From: Lumbricus rubellus
Lineage: Eukaryota > Annelida > Clitellata > Crassiclitellata > Lumbricidae
Length of the DNA: 64,000 bases
Assembly: GCA_945859605.1 (NCBI GenBank)
Contig: OX243816.1
Coordinates: forward strand, 30,956,074 to 31,020,073
Reading direction: 5' to 3'
The notes beneath the pieces were generated by a model. It was not told where the DNA came from. It made no database searches and saw only the letters and a program-made list of their open reading frames with translations. Shown piece by piece: positions 42,552-53,470 of the stretch. The position numbers and the translations under genes are program-made. Each line of letters begins with the position of its first letter. Positions within the stretch are counted from its first letter, which is position 1.

Positions 42552-43044
42552 GGTAAAATCCCATTTTAACGTCCCAAATTATTTTCATGGCAAATTAAAT
42601 CGTCGCATCAGAATGACATACACAACGTGCAGTTTATGCATAATTGTCACCCAAGGTGACCCTGCCAACATCGAAAAACGGGTCCCAAGTGGGCCCCATA
42701 TGGGCAACTTTGTGGGGCCCAGATGGGCAGCCTAGATGGGCTCGACACCATTTTGGCCACATGCACCATGTCCGCCCCAAATGGGCCGCCCACCAATCAG
42801 CCTACATGGGCTAAAAGTGGGCCCATTTGGGCCGCCGGCCCATCTGGGCCCCATACAGGCGGCCCATATAGGCGGCCCAAATGGGGCCCACTTTTAGCCC
42901 ATGTAGTGGCCAAATTGATGTCGAGACCATATATGCGGCCCATCTGGGCCCCATACAGGCGGCCCATATAGTCGGCACAAATGGGGCCCACTTTTAGCTC
43001 ATGTAGGCTGAAAATAATTTGGGACGTTAAAATGGGATTTTACC
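42552..43044. mobile_element. Long-inverted-repeat MITE, 493 bp (GGTAAAATCCC ends)
   Basis: Inverted ends of about 36 bp, beginning GGTAAAATCCCATTTTAACG, are essentially identical. The flanking 8-bp duplication TAAAATAA is perfect (42544-42551 and 43045-43052). The core is packed with direct and inverted copies of a GGGCCCATNTGGGC-like unit. Confidence 0.9.
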
Positions 43045-43087
43045 TAAAATAAATATATAAATATTTATGTATAGAAAGTAGACATGT

Positions 43088-43290
43088 GGGGTGCAGTGGT
43101 GTAGTGGTGGTTCGTTCCCTTGCAGCCGGGGATTGCAGATTCGAATCCACCTCAGACCGACCCGTATGGACCTTGAGCAAGTCCCAAAATGCTCATGCGC
43201 TTCAGCGTGAATATCAGATTCAGTGTCCGCGCTGTAGTTGGGTGCGCTTCTGAGTAGTAATCTTGAAGGAGCCCTATATCAAGTGCACAT
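43088..43290 (+). mobile_element. tRNA-derived SINE (family A), near full length
   Basis: An A-box-like TGGTGTAGTGG and B-box-like GATTCGAATCC lie in a tRNA-like head. A body with GACCTTGAGCAAGTCC and GTGTCCGCGCTGTAGT follows, then a tail TTGAAGGAGCCCTATATCAA. Not a functional tRNA because the stems do not close. Confidence 0.75.
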
Positions 43291-44500
43291 ACATACATAC
43301 ATGTCTGTTATATAAACAAGCCAAATTGATTAGCACTATAAATGATGATTAATTATTATGCAACATTAGACTACATGATTTCCCATTGTCGAAGTAGGCC
43401 TATTACATGCAAAACTTTGAGGCTCGGGGACAGCCCCTAAATTTTATCCTATTTTAATGAAATTTTTTTAGAATTTTATTTCAATAAACCTGGGACTAAT
43501 ATTGATATTAGTCCCAGAATAAACCTAACAACTTGGAAGGGTGAGATAGAGACAAAAAAAACAAAAATGTTTTTTGCATTGTGCTAAGAGACACCTTAAT
43601 AGGCATACATCTGTTATTTATACAGATTGTGTTTATATATATGTACAGCATCATCTGCAAATAAATCACTGACACTGTCCACACGTGCATGTACTTTTCT
43701 GTGCTTCACAATTTATGATACGGAGGCATTAACCGTGCAACTCGGATGTTAGGATAAAATTTGCGATAGGCAGCTATCCCGTGTCCGTGTTGAGCTCCAG
43801 CTCTTCGTGTCAGAATGTCAGATTGCACTAAACCCTCGCCTAGGCTGTAACCTTTGAAACAACAACACTGTCAAACCTGCGAAATAATTCTTCTTAGTTA
43901 TATTTCGAAGTGTAGCGATATCAGGCGATTTGAAATCGACTTTATACGCAAAAAATGTAATGCCTGTATGACAGTGCATGTGTATTCTGAACGATGCAAA
44001 CGATTAATAACGCGTATCGCTATAGGTATCGGCCTATATTATCGCTCGTTTACAGAAAACCTGCAAAATCATCCTTCCTAATAATATATCGAAGTGTGGA
44101 AATAACAGATTACTTTTATAATAAAATCAACTATTTATACAAAAACTTTCATGCTTGTACGTAGAAAATGAACAATTCGGGAGATTATCGTCGCTAAGCG
44201 GAGGAAGTATTATGCAATAACCTATTTATGAATATTTTATTTCTTTGCTATAGTGAGTGACGACATAGCCTAGACATAACAATGCTAGAGCTAGATCTCG
44301 AGCGTCTTATGAGCGTTCCTGGCTTAAAAAGTAAGCCTAATGACAGTCGTCGGATAGATCTTAATATCAAGAAAACTAAAAGAAAAAGAAAAATGCTAAA
44401 TTGTTGAAAAGTAAGAATTATCGTCGGGAAGATTGGTAGGCCTACTGGTCACATAGAATAGTCTCCAAAAATTTATGAAGTGATGTCCTTGCTATAGCGG

Positions 44501-44839
44501 CAGGGGCGGATCCAGGGGAGCCAATCCGGCCATGGCCCCATTTAAAAATTGCATGGGACGTGCCTCCCTTCATTTGGTTTCAAGAACATTTCAACCAATG
44601 CGACTATAGAGAGGTCAACATATTACGACCAGATGACTAAAAAAGTCATCAAACTTTTTGGCAGGGAAATGGTAGGCTATAGGCTATTTGTGACAAATTT
44701 CGGCCGGATGACTAAAAAAATCAGACTTTTTGGCAGGGAAAATGGTACATTTTTCACACATTAAAAAGGTCATCAGATTCTTTCCGCAAAGGTCATCAAA
44801 AATTTCCCCCCCCTTCACAAATTACTTTATCCGCCCCTG
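44501..44839. mobile_element. hAT-type MITE, 339 bp (CAGGGGCGGATCC ends)
   Basis: Terminal inverted repeats CAGGGGCGGATCCAGG and TTATCCGCCCCTG, with TATAGCGG on the left and TATATCGG on the right as a 7-of-8 target duplication. Internal sequence includes three degenerate copies of a GGCAGGGAAA/CATC unit. It is the same terminal family as the 2.55-kb element. Confidence 0.85.
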
Positions 44840-45501
44840 TATATCGGTATGTAATAATAAGGGTTGGTCCCTTTTTCGCCTATTCGACTACAGGGCCTTA
44901 TATGAGAATTTCGGAATTTTTTGCATTTAGCCCGATGGGACTTCAAAAATGGATGGGTGTGGAGTCCATGACTCTCATCCATTTGGCGTGGACTCCAATT
45001 TTTTGGATGTTGTGCGTCCATGACTCCAAGAATTCAGACCTTAACGGGATCACTGATTGCATCTATAACAACTAGAACCTAGGCCTATGATTTTCAATGT
45101 GATAAAAATGATCACGGGTAGACTATCTGTTTCTTAGCGAGATGTGAACGAGATAACACAGCTTTCTCTTAAGAATAGTCCCCTCACACATCCGTTGTCT
45201 TTGTTTGACACGCTGGAAGCACATGTGCTGGAAATGTCCGCGACCATGCGCCATGGATTCCGACAACGTGTAACTGTAAACATGACAGTGTTTACGATGA
45301 ATTAACCTCGTAATAACACCACCAGAAGAGAATGCCTATTTAACCCAGCCGAAAAGACGGCAACGGTAAGTGTTGCTGGTGAACTGAGGTCGTGCAGGAT
45401 AACTTGCAGGAGAGCCGAGAGCGATCACTGAAGTTTACGAAATTGTTGCTTAGACCTACAGTAATTAACTCTCTCGCTTTAGGATTTGAAACTAGAAAAC
45501 A

Positions 45502-45598
45502 ATGGGAATTTTATTATCGCGATTGTTTAGCTTATACGAGGTATTTGGTTCCAATGGTCAGCCATCCAGGATTGTGATGCTGGGATTAGACGCTGCAG
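45502..45598 (+). CDS. Arf-like GTPase exon 1: N-terminal helix and start of P-loop
   Basis: Encodes [20 protein letters not shown] and [13 protein letters not shown] (last codon split). Donor GTAAGA. The amphipathic start with Gly2 is typical of Arf/Arl proteins. Confidence 0.93.
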
Positions 45599-47626
45599 GT
45601 AAGAAAATAAAAGATTGGACATAGGCCTAACACACTCAGGCCTGTTCTTTGTAGGAGGTAGAAAAGCTGAAGATGATTGGCAGTTTGTATCAAGGGTGCT
45701 TTTAAAAACCACACGTAACACGTCGCGTATAAAACCTATGCATTCGAAACAGGAATTGTGTTTGTACGTGCATGTGTGTTCTATCTGAATCTAACCTCCG
45801 TAAGGTAAAATATAATAGTATTGCTGATCCGGTTGGTTGTGGTGGTGAGCTCTGGGTGTTTGAATGATATCAGATGTTATAGTTTAGAAAATTCAGTATG
45901 CTGAGGACGAGTTTCAAATAGAGACAGTTTTGGCTGATTGCTTTCATCATGGCCAAGGAAATATAGCCATGATGGGAGGAAGAAGAGAGTTTGCCAAACT
46001 AGTGAGCATTTTCTGTGCATCAGAAATCTGGTTAAGTTATATGAGATTTTTTCTTCTTAATATTTGAAGGCAAGACGACGATTCTGTACAAGCTGAAGCT
46101 GAACGAAACTCCGATGACGATTCCGACGATAGGATTCAACGTGGAGACGGTCAGTCCTGCGAAAGGCGTCTCATTCACCGTCTGGGATATTGGTGGACAG
46201 GAGAAAATACGTAACCTCTGGAAGCATTACTATGTTAACTCAAATGGTTTGTTTACCTTCACATGTTATTCTGTGTCCTGAAATCTGTTGTATAATACAT
46301 GGGTCTGATTTTAGATGCATGGCCTATGGTACAGTTAGTGCACCTAGAAGAGCTATGTGATCCCAGTGGCATCTAAGAAATAGTTTGAGAATACGAAAGG
46401 GTTGTGACTATCGTATATACGGGATGCCCTGAGACATTTGGAATATTTTGCTGCAGAAATTTAAATGCATGTGTTCTTCTATTACGACCAAACTTGTATG
46501 CAAGACAGTAAACATTTAGACTGAGACAGTGGGTTTCGGGACCGAGACAATCGACCCCTAGAACGAGACACAATTAAGGTCTGAGACAGTTCAAGAATTA
46601 AGATTGAGGCTTTTTGATATGCACAGTTGAAGTGTGCATCTTGTGTGTTTTCAATGGTGGGTGGTCGGCCAGCTACTTGTAGAAGATTCAGTTATATGCC
46701 AACATACTTATTATAGCAAGCATTAATTAGCAATTTATGTTTGTGTTGCTGTTGTAGGTATAGTGTTTGTGGTGGACAGTTCGGATGTGAATCGGTTCAG
46801 TGAAGTTTCCGACCAACTCTGGGCGGTCCTGGAAGCCGATGAACTTCGAGGAGTACCTCTTCAAATTATCGCTAATAAACAGGACTTAACGAGTAAGTTT
46901 TGCAATGGGTGCAAACTTTATAAACTGGCATGCAATGTGGCAAGCATTTAGATAAAGCATTTTCAAGGAGAGGAACAGAGAGGAATGGGAGAAGCATGAC
47001 AGATGAGTAGATAAGAGTAAAGTGGAGAAGATTTCATAGGACATGACAGGTTAGAAGATAATAGAGAGACGAGAGGACTGCCATGGGTTGGGTAGGGCAG
47101 AAGAGGAGTGGAGAGATTGTTGGAGAAGACAATTAGATAGTGAAGACAATAGAGAAAAGGGCAAAAATTGTGTACACTATTTAGGACATAGTAGAAGGAG
47201 TGGAGAAATTAGAGAAGAGAATGAAGTAGAAGACAAATAGAGGAGTGAATAAGGCTAGTAGTAAAGCATGGCAAATGAGGAATAGTGAGAATAGAGGAGG
47301 AGGGGATAACTGCAGAGGAAGTGGAGTGAGCAGAAAGCTGACGATTATGAGCAAATGGTGGAATTTTTGGTGAAGTTTTGCTGTAGACTCAACAAAAGCT
47401 CTTCTCATCATTGTTCTTCTGATGTGCTTTTCCTCATTGGCTCTGTTTTAACTTAACTACAGATTCCGTGAAGCCGTCCGAAATAGCGGACAGACTGAAG
47501 CTGAGTCATCTATCTGGACGCAAGTGGCACATCCAGGGCACCAATGCCACGACGGGAGAGGGCGTCTACGAGGCAATGGAGTCACTGTCTAACATGATCA
47601 AGGATACGCAAAGACATTCCAAGTAA
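45502..47626 (+). CDS. Arf-family (ADP-ribosylation factor-like) small GTPase, four exons
   Basis: Arf-like GTPases act in membrane traffic after N-myristoylation. The exons are 45502-45598, 46070-46246, 46758-46892 and 47463-47626, all joining in phase 1 with GT-AG ends, giving 190 residues. Motifs: Gly2 (myristoylation), P-loop GLDAAGKT (28-35), [12 protein letters not shown] with switch I Thr52, WDIGGQE (71-77), NKQD (131-134) and NATTGEG (164-170) in place of the usual CATSG. The core [17 protein letters not shown] resembles true Arfs and Arl14. The N-terminus carries an extra EVFGSNGQ segment before the first strand, and the NATTGEG loop fits neither Arf1-6 nor Arl1-5 precisely. I therefore name it at family level only. 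A clear 3'UTR follows. Confidence 0.93.
46070..46246 (+). CDS. Arf-like GTPase exon 2: P-loop to interswitch
   Basis: Encodes [20 protein letters not shown], then GFNVETV and [18 protein letters not shown]. Acceptor TTTGAAG, and a weak donor GTTTGT whose phase fits exon 3. Confidence 0.94.
46758..46892 (+). CDS. Arf-like GTPase exon 3: NKQD motif
   Basis: Encodes [20 protein letters not shown] and a following stretch to ANKQDLT. Acceptor CTGTTGTAG, consensus donor GTAAGT. Confidence 0.94.
47463..47626 (+). CDS. Arf-like GTPase exon 4 and stop
   Basis: Encodes [20 protein letters not shown], then [13 protein letters not shown] and a helix ending QRHSK, with stop TAA at 47624-47626. Confidence 0.94.
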
Positions 47627-48260
47627 AGGCACCTCAGCTGCAGCTCGACTGAAGATGAAAATATCAAAAGTTATCATAATAAATAACAAAACTGACTGTT
47701 ATTTGCAAGAGACTACACAAGGCCAAACATGAGACAGAAAGAACTTAAGTTCCCAAACACGCCTTAGAATAGAAGAGGAACAGTTGCTAAATGTATATAC
47801 ACAATTTAAAAAATGCGATTTCTCACATCTAAATAGTTTCTTCTCATAAGGTGACTGTATTTGTTAATTGCCTATTGAGTGATTATTTTATTGGCTGAAT
47901 AATTCTATGCATTAGGTTTTTCAGTTTTTTTGGATTGTGTTGTCATGAATGTTTGAAATAAGTTTTTCCAGTTTTGTATCATTTTGTTATGCATAAGCTA
48001 CCAAATATTGCTTGTATGTACTGCTATTAACAGATCTCAATTACTTGTGGCTCAAGTCTGTTCTCATGTCTGTTTATTTTCATGTGACTATGCTTAACTT
48101 TGAAAAACGTATTATTAGATTGATATTATGTAAAAAGTCTGTTTGCAACTGAAATGTTTTTACATCTCGATGAAGTTATTTTCAAGAGTTTCATTGCACA
48201 TTGACTGTTGTGGACTGAGACTCTATAAAATTATTTAATAAAAAAAGCATATACTCTAAT
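47627..48260 (+). terminator. 3'UTR and polyadenylation signal of the Arf-like gene
   Basis: AT-rich sequence without an ORF follows the stop. An AATAAA at 48237-48242 is followed by an A run and is the best polyadenylation signal. An earlier AATAAATAA lies near 47678. The exact cleavage site cannot be seen. Confidence 0.55.
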
Positions 48261-48362
48261 GGAAGAATCTTATAATTGAAATCTGCAGAAACCGAGAGTA
48301 CGCATCAGCTGATGCCCAATTACTTCTATAGCACGTCAGCATCTGTTATGTTAGGGGATAGC

Positions 48363-48432
48363 AATTCATTCAGAGCATTTATATAGCGCCCCTTCAAGGA
48401 ACTACTCAGAGGTGCTCTCAGCCCAACCACGA
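48363..48432 (-). mobile_element. SINE family A tail fragment
   Basis: The minus strand ends with CTTGAAGGGGCGCTATATAAA, the 3' end of family A. Similar tail fragments are at 29579-29645 and 63722-63790, both minus strand. Confidence 0.6.
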
Positions 48433-49539
48433 CCAAAGAAAAAAGACTTGTAGAACCCAGCCGGATGGACCACAAGTAGGGAGCAAAGTGTAACCGGGAG
48501 GCCATTCCAGACAGTGGGTCCCACGACCGAGAAAGCACGGCGCTGCTTGAAAGTAATTTGAAGAATATTCTATCTTTTGCATTAAATTCTACTTTGTGAG
48601 ATTATTCATTGTCAACTTGTATAATTTTGAATGCAGGCCTATGCAAAGTTTATTATTTCTTAGCCTCGTCCTCCTCCTCCTTCATCGAGGCTTGGGACTG
48701 GCACTGTCAGAGTGCAAACAGTGGTGTCCGAAGTTTATCTCACGCTGCTTAAGTATCAGTCTATGTCTGTCAACACCATAGACATCTTATATGAATGATG
48801 ATGTCTATGGAGAACACACCTCTTTAAGATCTCAGCGTCCACTGGCTGGTTATGAAGAATAATACAAAGTTTCTGTCATTCATTGAGTTGACTCCCCAAG
48901 GTCTCATGATCACCTGAAACCTGGACACAAATGTAGGCCATAAAACTGGAGGACTGAACAAAGGTGCACGTCATACTGCTTAACGACACGTACTCTTATT
49001 GTGTTATGACAGGGTATACTACTCTCGCATACCAAAGATAATTAGTGTCGCCCTCCTCCTGTATCTAGGCTTCGGATTGACACTGAACAAAGGTCGTAAG
49101 GCCTGCGGTTTTATAACCACTAGACGTCTCCATCTAAACCTCTGGATGCCCAGCTCTAAGTGGACAGATATGACCCCAAAGGTTTCTTCATAGGTCAAAC
49201 TGAATAAACGTTTAGTGTCTCATGTCAACGCGTTCAAACTTTCATGCCCACCAGCAATGCACTAAGGGGGCCAGTTACCGTGCACCGATTGCAGGACACC
49301 GGTTTTATGGAAGGGAACTCTTGTTTGGGGGAACGCTGGAGGGGTAGGCCTATATAGAGAAGCAGACAGAAGAGTACACGGGGGGGGGGGGAGGAAACTG
49401 AAATTGAAAGTTCACATCCCCCAGTTTTATGGCAGGATTTACTGCTCTGTTGTGAGACAATCAGGTCAATGGATGCGTCTGATAATTACAATTCCGAATT
49501 CTGCACCTGTTGATTTATTAGGTTTCGAAACGAAACTGG

Positions 49540-49660
49540 CATCATCGTTATCATCACAATCATCGTTATCATCGTTATTATCATCACTATCATCGTTATT
49601 ATCATCACTATCATCGTTATCATCGTTATTATCATCACTATCATCGTTATCATCGTTGTC
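49540..49660. repeat. (ATC/ATT)n repeat
   Basis: Imperfect TCATCGTTATCATCACTA-type array. Confidence 0.85.
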
Positions 49661-49817
49661 TTTGTAAGGTCTGGTAAACCGAAACCCGTCCATCACCTGT
49701 AAAGTTAGCCTACCGGTACTTAATCTGTTTCCCTTCCCTTCTCTTTTCTTATTTTTATATCTTCATGTGTGTAAGTTAAGTTAGTTTCATGATAAAAATT
49801 CTTACATCAGTAAGTAA

Positions 49818-50090
49818 GGGACCTCGGTAGAGTAATGGATAACATGCTGGCGTAGAGAGCAAGAGGCAACGAGTTCGAGCCCCCGTTGGGCGGACATGCG
49901 TTGTAGGCTGCTATTAGCGCCGTGTATTGCAGGCTGTCTGTTCAGTTAGTTAGTTAAGATTAATTGTGTATTCTATAGGCCTAATCTGAGTTCCTGTAAA
50001 CGGTTTCAACTGCATAGGCCTAATTGTACACTGTAACCAGTTGCGGTCTGACAACCGGACTGTTGAATAAACGAAAATTATTACTATTAG
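49818..50090 (+). mobile_element. tRNA-derived SINE (family B), full length
   Basis: The head has an A-box-like TAATGGATAACATGCTGG and a B-box-like GAGTTCGAGCCCCCG. The body has GCAGGCTGTCTGTTCAG and GTTTCAACTGCATA, and the tail GTTGAATAAACGAAAATTAT. A different family from A. Confidence 0.78.
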
Positions 50091-50641
50091 GCCCTATTAT
50101 TAATATTATTAGATCTATTATTAGTATCATCGTCGTCGTCGTAGTCGTCATCATCATCGTCGTCATCATCGTCGTCATCGTTAACTTTAGCATAATCATC
50201 TTCTTCTTATTTATCTTTATTTTCTTATTCTGTCTCTTCCTCATTCTCTCACCAATCCCTCTTAAAAGAATTTCTTACTTTTTTCAACTCGTTCTTCGCT
50301 GTTTCCTTTCTTATTTCCAGTCATCTGTTTGTTCCTTAGGCTACATTTAGGCGACATCCTGCCTTTACTTAACTTATTTAGTACTTCCTGTGCATGTCTG
50401 CACACCGGGCGACGCATCTCCTCCACTCGCCTGCCTTTATCCATCCTTTTTCTTTTCCTCGTTCATTCACTGTAAATTGTCGTTCCTGTAAATTATGTCT
50501 ATCTTCTTCGTTTACATTTTCCCTTCTGGTCCTTCCAACCTTCAGTCCATAAAATTCCTTTCAATGACACGACAGACTGTCACGGTTAATTATTCTATGT
50601 CATTGTCTGATTAAATAGTCGAGACACGCAGCCATAATATT

Positions 50642-50687
50642 ATTACTACCACGATGTAAGAATTAATTCTTACATCGTGATTACTAC
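50642..50687. repeat. 30-bp perfect palindrome flanked by an 8-bp direct repeat
   Basis: CACGATGTAAGAATT is followed immediately by its exact reverse complement (50650-50679). The direct repeat ATTACTAC abuts both sides (50642-50649 and 50680-50687). This looks like a transposon reduced to its two ends, or a repair product. Confidence 0.85.
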
Positions 50688-50944
50688 CAATCAACGCATG
50701 CGATGCGGTCGACTCCAGCCTCTGTAATACATGTAGGGGGCCTATTGTACATCATGTATAGGCCTACCCAACCACATTGCAGCATCCTTTACGTTTGTCT
50801 TTTTGTCTGCGTGAATCAATATGTGTCGTATACCTTCAGTCTCTGTGCTTTACTCTCAGTCCATCAAATGTCTTTGTTATTCATTAAGTTCTATTGCTTC
50901 TTTTACCGTTTTGTGACGACGATGAAATTTTCTTAATTTTCAAA

Positions 50945-51329
50945 TTAAAGAGGAACCCTGAATTCAGAACAGCACTGAAAAGAGACAAGTACAGAATTGA
51001 GACGTACACGTTCAGAATTGAGATAAGTACAGAATCGAGACAAGTCCAGAATCCAAAGAAGTCCAGAATTGAGGCAAGTCCGGAATTGAGACAAGTCCCG
51101 AATCGAGACAAGTCCATATCGGGATAAGCCCATAAAAGAGAAGAGACCATAAAAGAGCCGAGTCATAAAAGTGACGAGCCATAAAAGAGACGAGCCCATG
51201 TAAAGTAGACGGGAGGGACGTCACGGAAGTCTCAGTGTTGTTTGAAAGTCAACGTCCAGAGATAAACACGTGTAAGCTTACCCGATATGGACTTGTCTCG
51301 ATTCGGGACTTGTCTCAATTCCGGACTTG
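50945..51329. repeat. GAGACAAGTCC(AGAAT) array with a perfect 49-bp inverted repeat
   Basis: A degenerate 16-17-bp array (AGAATTGAGACAAGTCC) runs from about 50965 to 51120. Its last 49 bp (51075-51123) recur as an exact reverse complement at 51281-51329, leaving a 157-bp loop with ATAAAAGAG(A/C)CGAG repeats. Confidence 0.88.
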
Positions 51330-51735
51330 ATGAAGAGGAGGAGGAGGAGGAAGAAGAAGAAGAAGAAGAAGAAGAAGAAGAGGAAGAGGAGCAGAAGCAG
51401 GAGCAGGAGGATTAGGAGATGGAAGAGGAGGAGGAGCAGCAGCAGCAGAAGCAGGATGAGGAAGAAGAGGAGAAGGAGAAGGAGAAGAAATAGGAGCAGG
51501 ATGAGGCGGTATAGGAGGAGGAGGAGGAGGAGGAGGAGGAGGAGGAGGAGGAGAAGGAAGAAGAAGAAGAAGACTATATCGATGACGATGATAATGCCGA
51601 TGATGACGATGGCGATGACTATGATTTTGATGATGATTTTGATGATGATGATGATAATGCCGATGATGACGATGACTATGATTTTGATGTTGATGATTTT
51701 GATGATGATGATGATAATGATTTTGATGATGATGA

Positions 51736-51776
<41 letters not shown>

Positions 51777-51780
51777 ACGA
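51330..51780. repeat. Purine tract (GGA/GAA)n followed by (GAT)n
   Basis: About 230 bp of almost pure purine, then about 210 bp of GAT/GAC repeats. Both-strand open frames are artefacts. Confidence 0.92.
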
Positions 51781-51789
51781 CGGCATAAT

Positions 51790-52880
51790 TTTATTAACTG
51801 TCTAGTTGACAAAATAACTATTAACAAGAGTTGCTATTGCACAAAATGAGTATAGCCTACATATCTATCGTTGCTGACATGAAAACCCATAATTGTAAGC
51901 CGCCCATCAACTCGCTGCCACCGCCGCTTCTAAGTGCAAGTGCAGCCACTTCAACAGATCGAAGTTAACTTATTAATGACTTATTGGGAATTGTGTGTAG
52001 ACTTGATTTACACCAATCGATCGACATAATTTAGGCAATTCATCGACGAGTATTCCTACGTGCAAACGAAACAAACACAAAGCAACAATACATAATTTTA
52101 TATATAACAAATTAATATATAATTAATATAATGCACGTGCTTCAATGCAATACACGCATTCAATAATATAGACAATAATAACGCATGTAGGCTGTAGTTG
52201 CACACATAGCCTAGTTTTAGGCCTATAATTATGAGCATACACAGACAATTTACCGAACGCTTTGAAAGCAGCAATGCAATTTCATAAACAGTTTTCGATG
52301 AAGAGTTGTTTCTTCTCAACACTTGTACAACGTGGTTCAATAAAAAGTAAGCCAAAATGTTTTTCATATAATATATGAAAAACATTAAAACTGTGATTAT
52401 ATTCATCAGAAATTAGAGACATTAGCCTATACAGGGCCCGCAAGGTTATCACAGCATCCGGGCCGCACAATAGCCTTAATGCGGCCCTGGTCCGGTGGTC
52501 CCGTCGACTCTTCATGTGGTTCAACGGTCAACAGCAGACGATTATAATCGGTCGTCTGCGCGTTGGAGTTCGTCGTCCATTTCGGGCGATAGATCTACAT
52601 GTTTGCCCATGGACGACTCTTATCTGTCGTTGTTACGTAAACATCATTGACTAGAGTTACCGATATAGGCCTACGATGAAAGCCGTGCGTTGTTGCCTGC
52701 AAGCTTTGTTCTTTGTTTTTTTGTGTGTTTTTGTGTGTGGTGCTTTTCGTGTTTTACGAGCATGTTCAGCAATATCCTTATTTACTTACTTAATTATACA
52801 AAAATCGACTCAGTATATCAGTGTATCAGTGAGAACTCGGTAAATAGAAACAGAACATAGGCCTGCTACACTACACTACA
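51790..52880. other. Intergenic stretch, no gene recognised
   Basis: Mostly AT-rich. A 57-bp segment at 52433-52490 begins CAGGGCCCGCA and ends TGCGGCCCTG, but has no flanking duplication. Confidence 0.5.
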
Positions 52881-53470
52881 GTGTGCAAAGCATACCATAA
52901 AATGTTACGCAATATATTGCTGTGCTATATAAGTTACAATACTAAACTGTACGATGCTATAGTATGCTATGCTATACTATATTATACTATATGGCCTATT
53001 ACATTACACTATAGTAAACTTACTACACTGTACGGTACCGTACTACAGTAGGCCTATACAGTGTGAGAATTGTGGAAAAGTTACTGGGGTTGGGGACTTG
53101 GGGTTAGACTATTATCCACTTGGAATTGGGAAGTAAAAAACATACTTTAACATGGGGCTCTAAGAAAGACTGGGGGTGTTTAAACCCCACCCCCCACAAC
53201 CTCTGCGCAATTCTGACCCTGGGCCTATACTGTACGGTACCCTCCTATAGTAGGCCTATACTGTGCGGTGCCATGTCATGCCATGCCGTGCAATACCATA
53301 CCGTACCGTACCATATCGTACCGTACCGCACTATACTATATGCTATGCTGTGCTGTACTGTACTGTGCTGTGCTATACCATACCATATACTACACTACAC
53401 TACACTATGCCATGCCATGCCATGCCATACCATACCATATTGTACTACACTACACTATACTATACTACAT
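52860..53470. repeat. Degenerate pentamer tract (CTATA, CCATG, CCATA)
   Basis: Units such as TACTA, CATGC, ACCAT and ACTAC fill 52865-53050 and 53225-53470. The 163-bp hAT element at 53059 interrupts the tract. Confidence 0.8.
53059..53221. mobile_element. hAT-type MITE, 163 bp (CAGTGTGAGAATTG ends)
   Basis: Ends CAGTGTGAGAATTG and CAATTCTGACCCTG, with a perfect 8-bp duplication GGCCTATA at 53051-53058 and 53222-53229. A second copy lies at 63837. Confidence 0.92.

Larger units (their letters stand above)
39290..44215. repeat. Inverted repeat pair with arms of about 190 bp, 4.5 kb apart
   Basis: 39290-39485 and 44035-44215 are reverse complements with high identity. Shared blocks include CCGCTTAGCG, GTACAAGCATGAAA, TTTTTGTATAAATAGTTGAT and GATTTTGCAGGTTTTCTG. 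The span encloses the tandem array, the transposon-like pseudogene and other elements. Confidence 0.75.

Noticed and set aside
42723..42991. Overlapping ORFs with GP-rich sequence on both strands
   Set aside because: They lie in the GGGCCCAT-type repeats of a MITE bounded by an exact 8-bp duplication.
43088..43160. Possible functional tRNA gene
   Set aside because: Has A-box-like and B-box-like sequences, but the acceptor stem does not pair and it continues into a SINE body shared with other copies.
49818..49890. Possible functional tRNA gene
   Set aside because: The tRNA-like head of SINE family B, for the same reasons.
51315..51827. Long His/Pro-rich and Arg/Lys-rich ORFs
   Set aside because: Frames of the purine tract and (GAT)n repeat.
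52433..52490. 57-bp CAGGGCCCGCA/TGCGGCCCTG element as a hAT MITE
   Set aside because: The inverted ends are short and the flanks show no duplication, so chance cannot be excluded.
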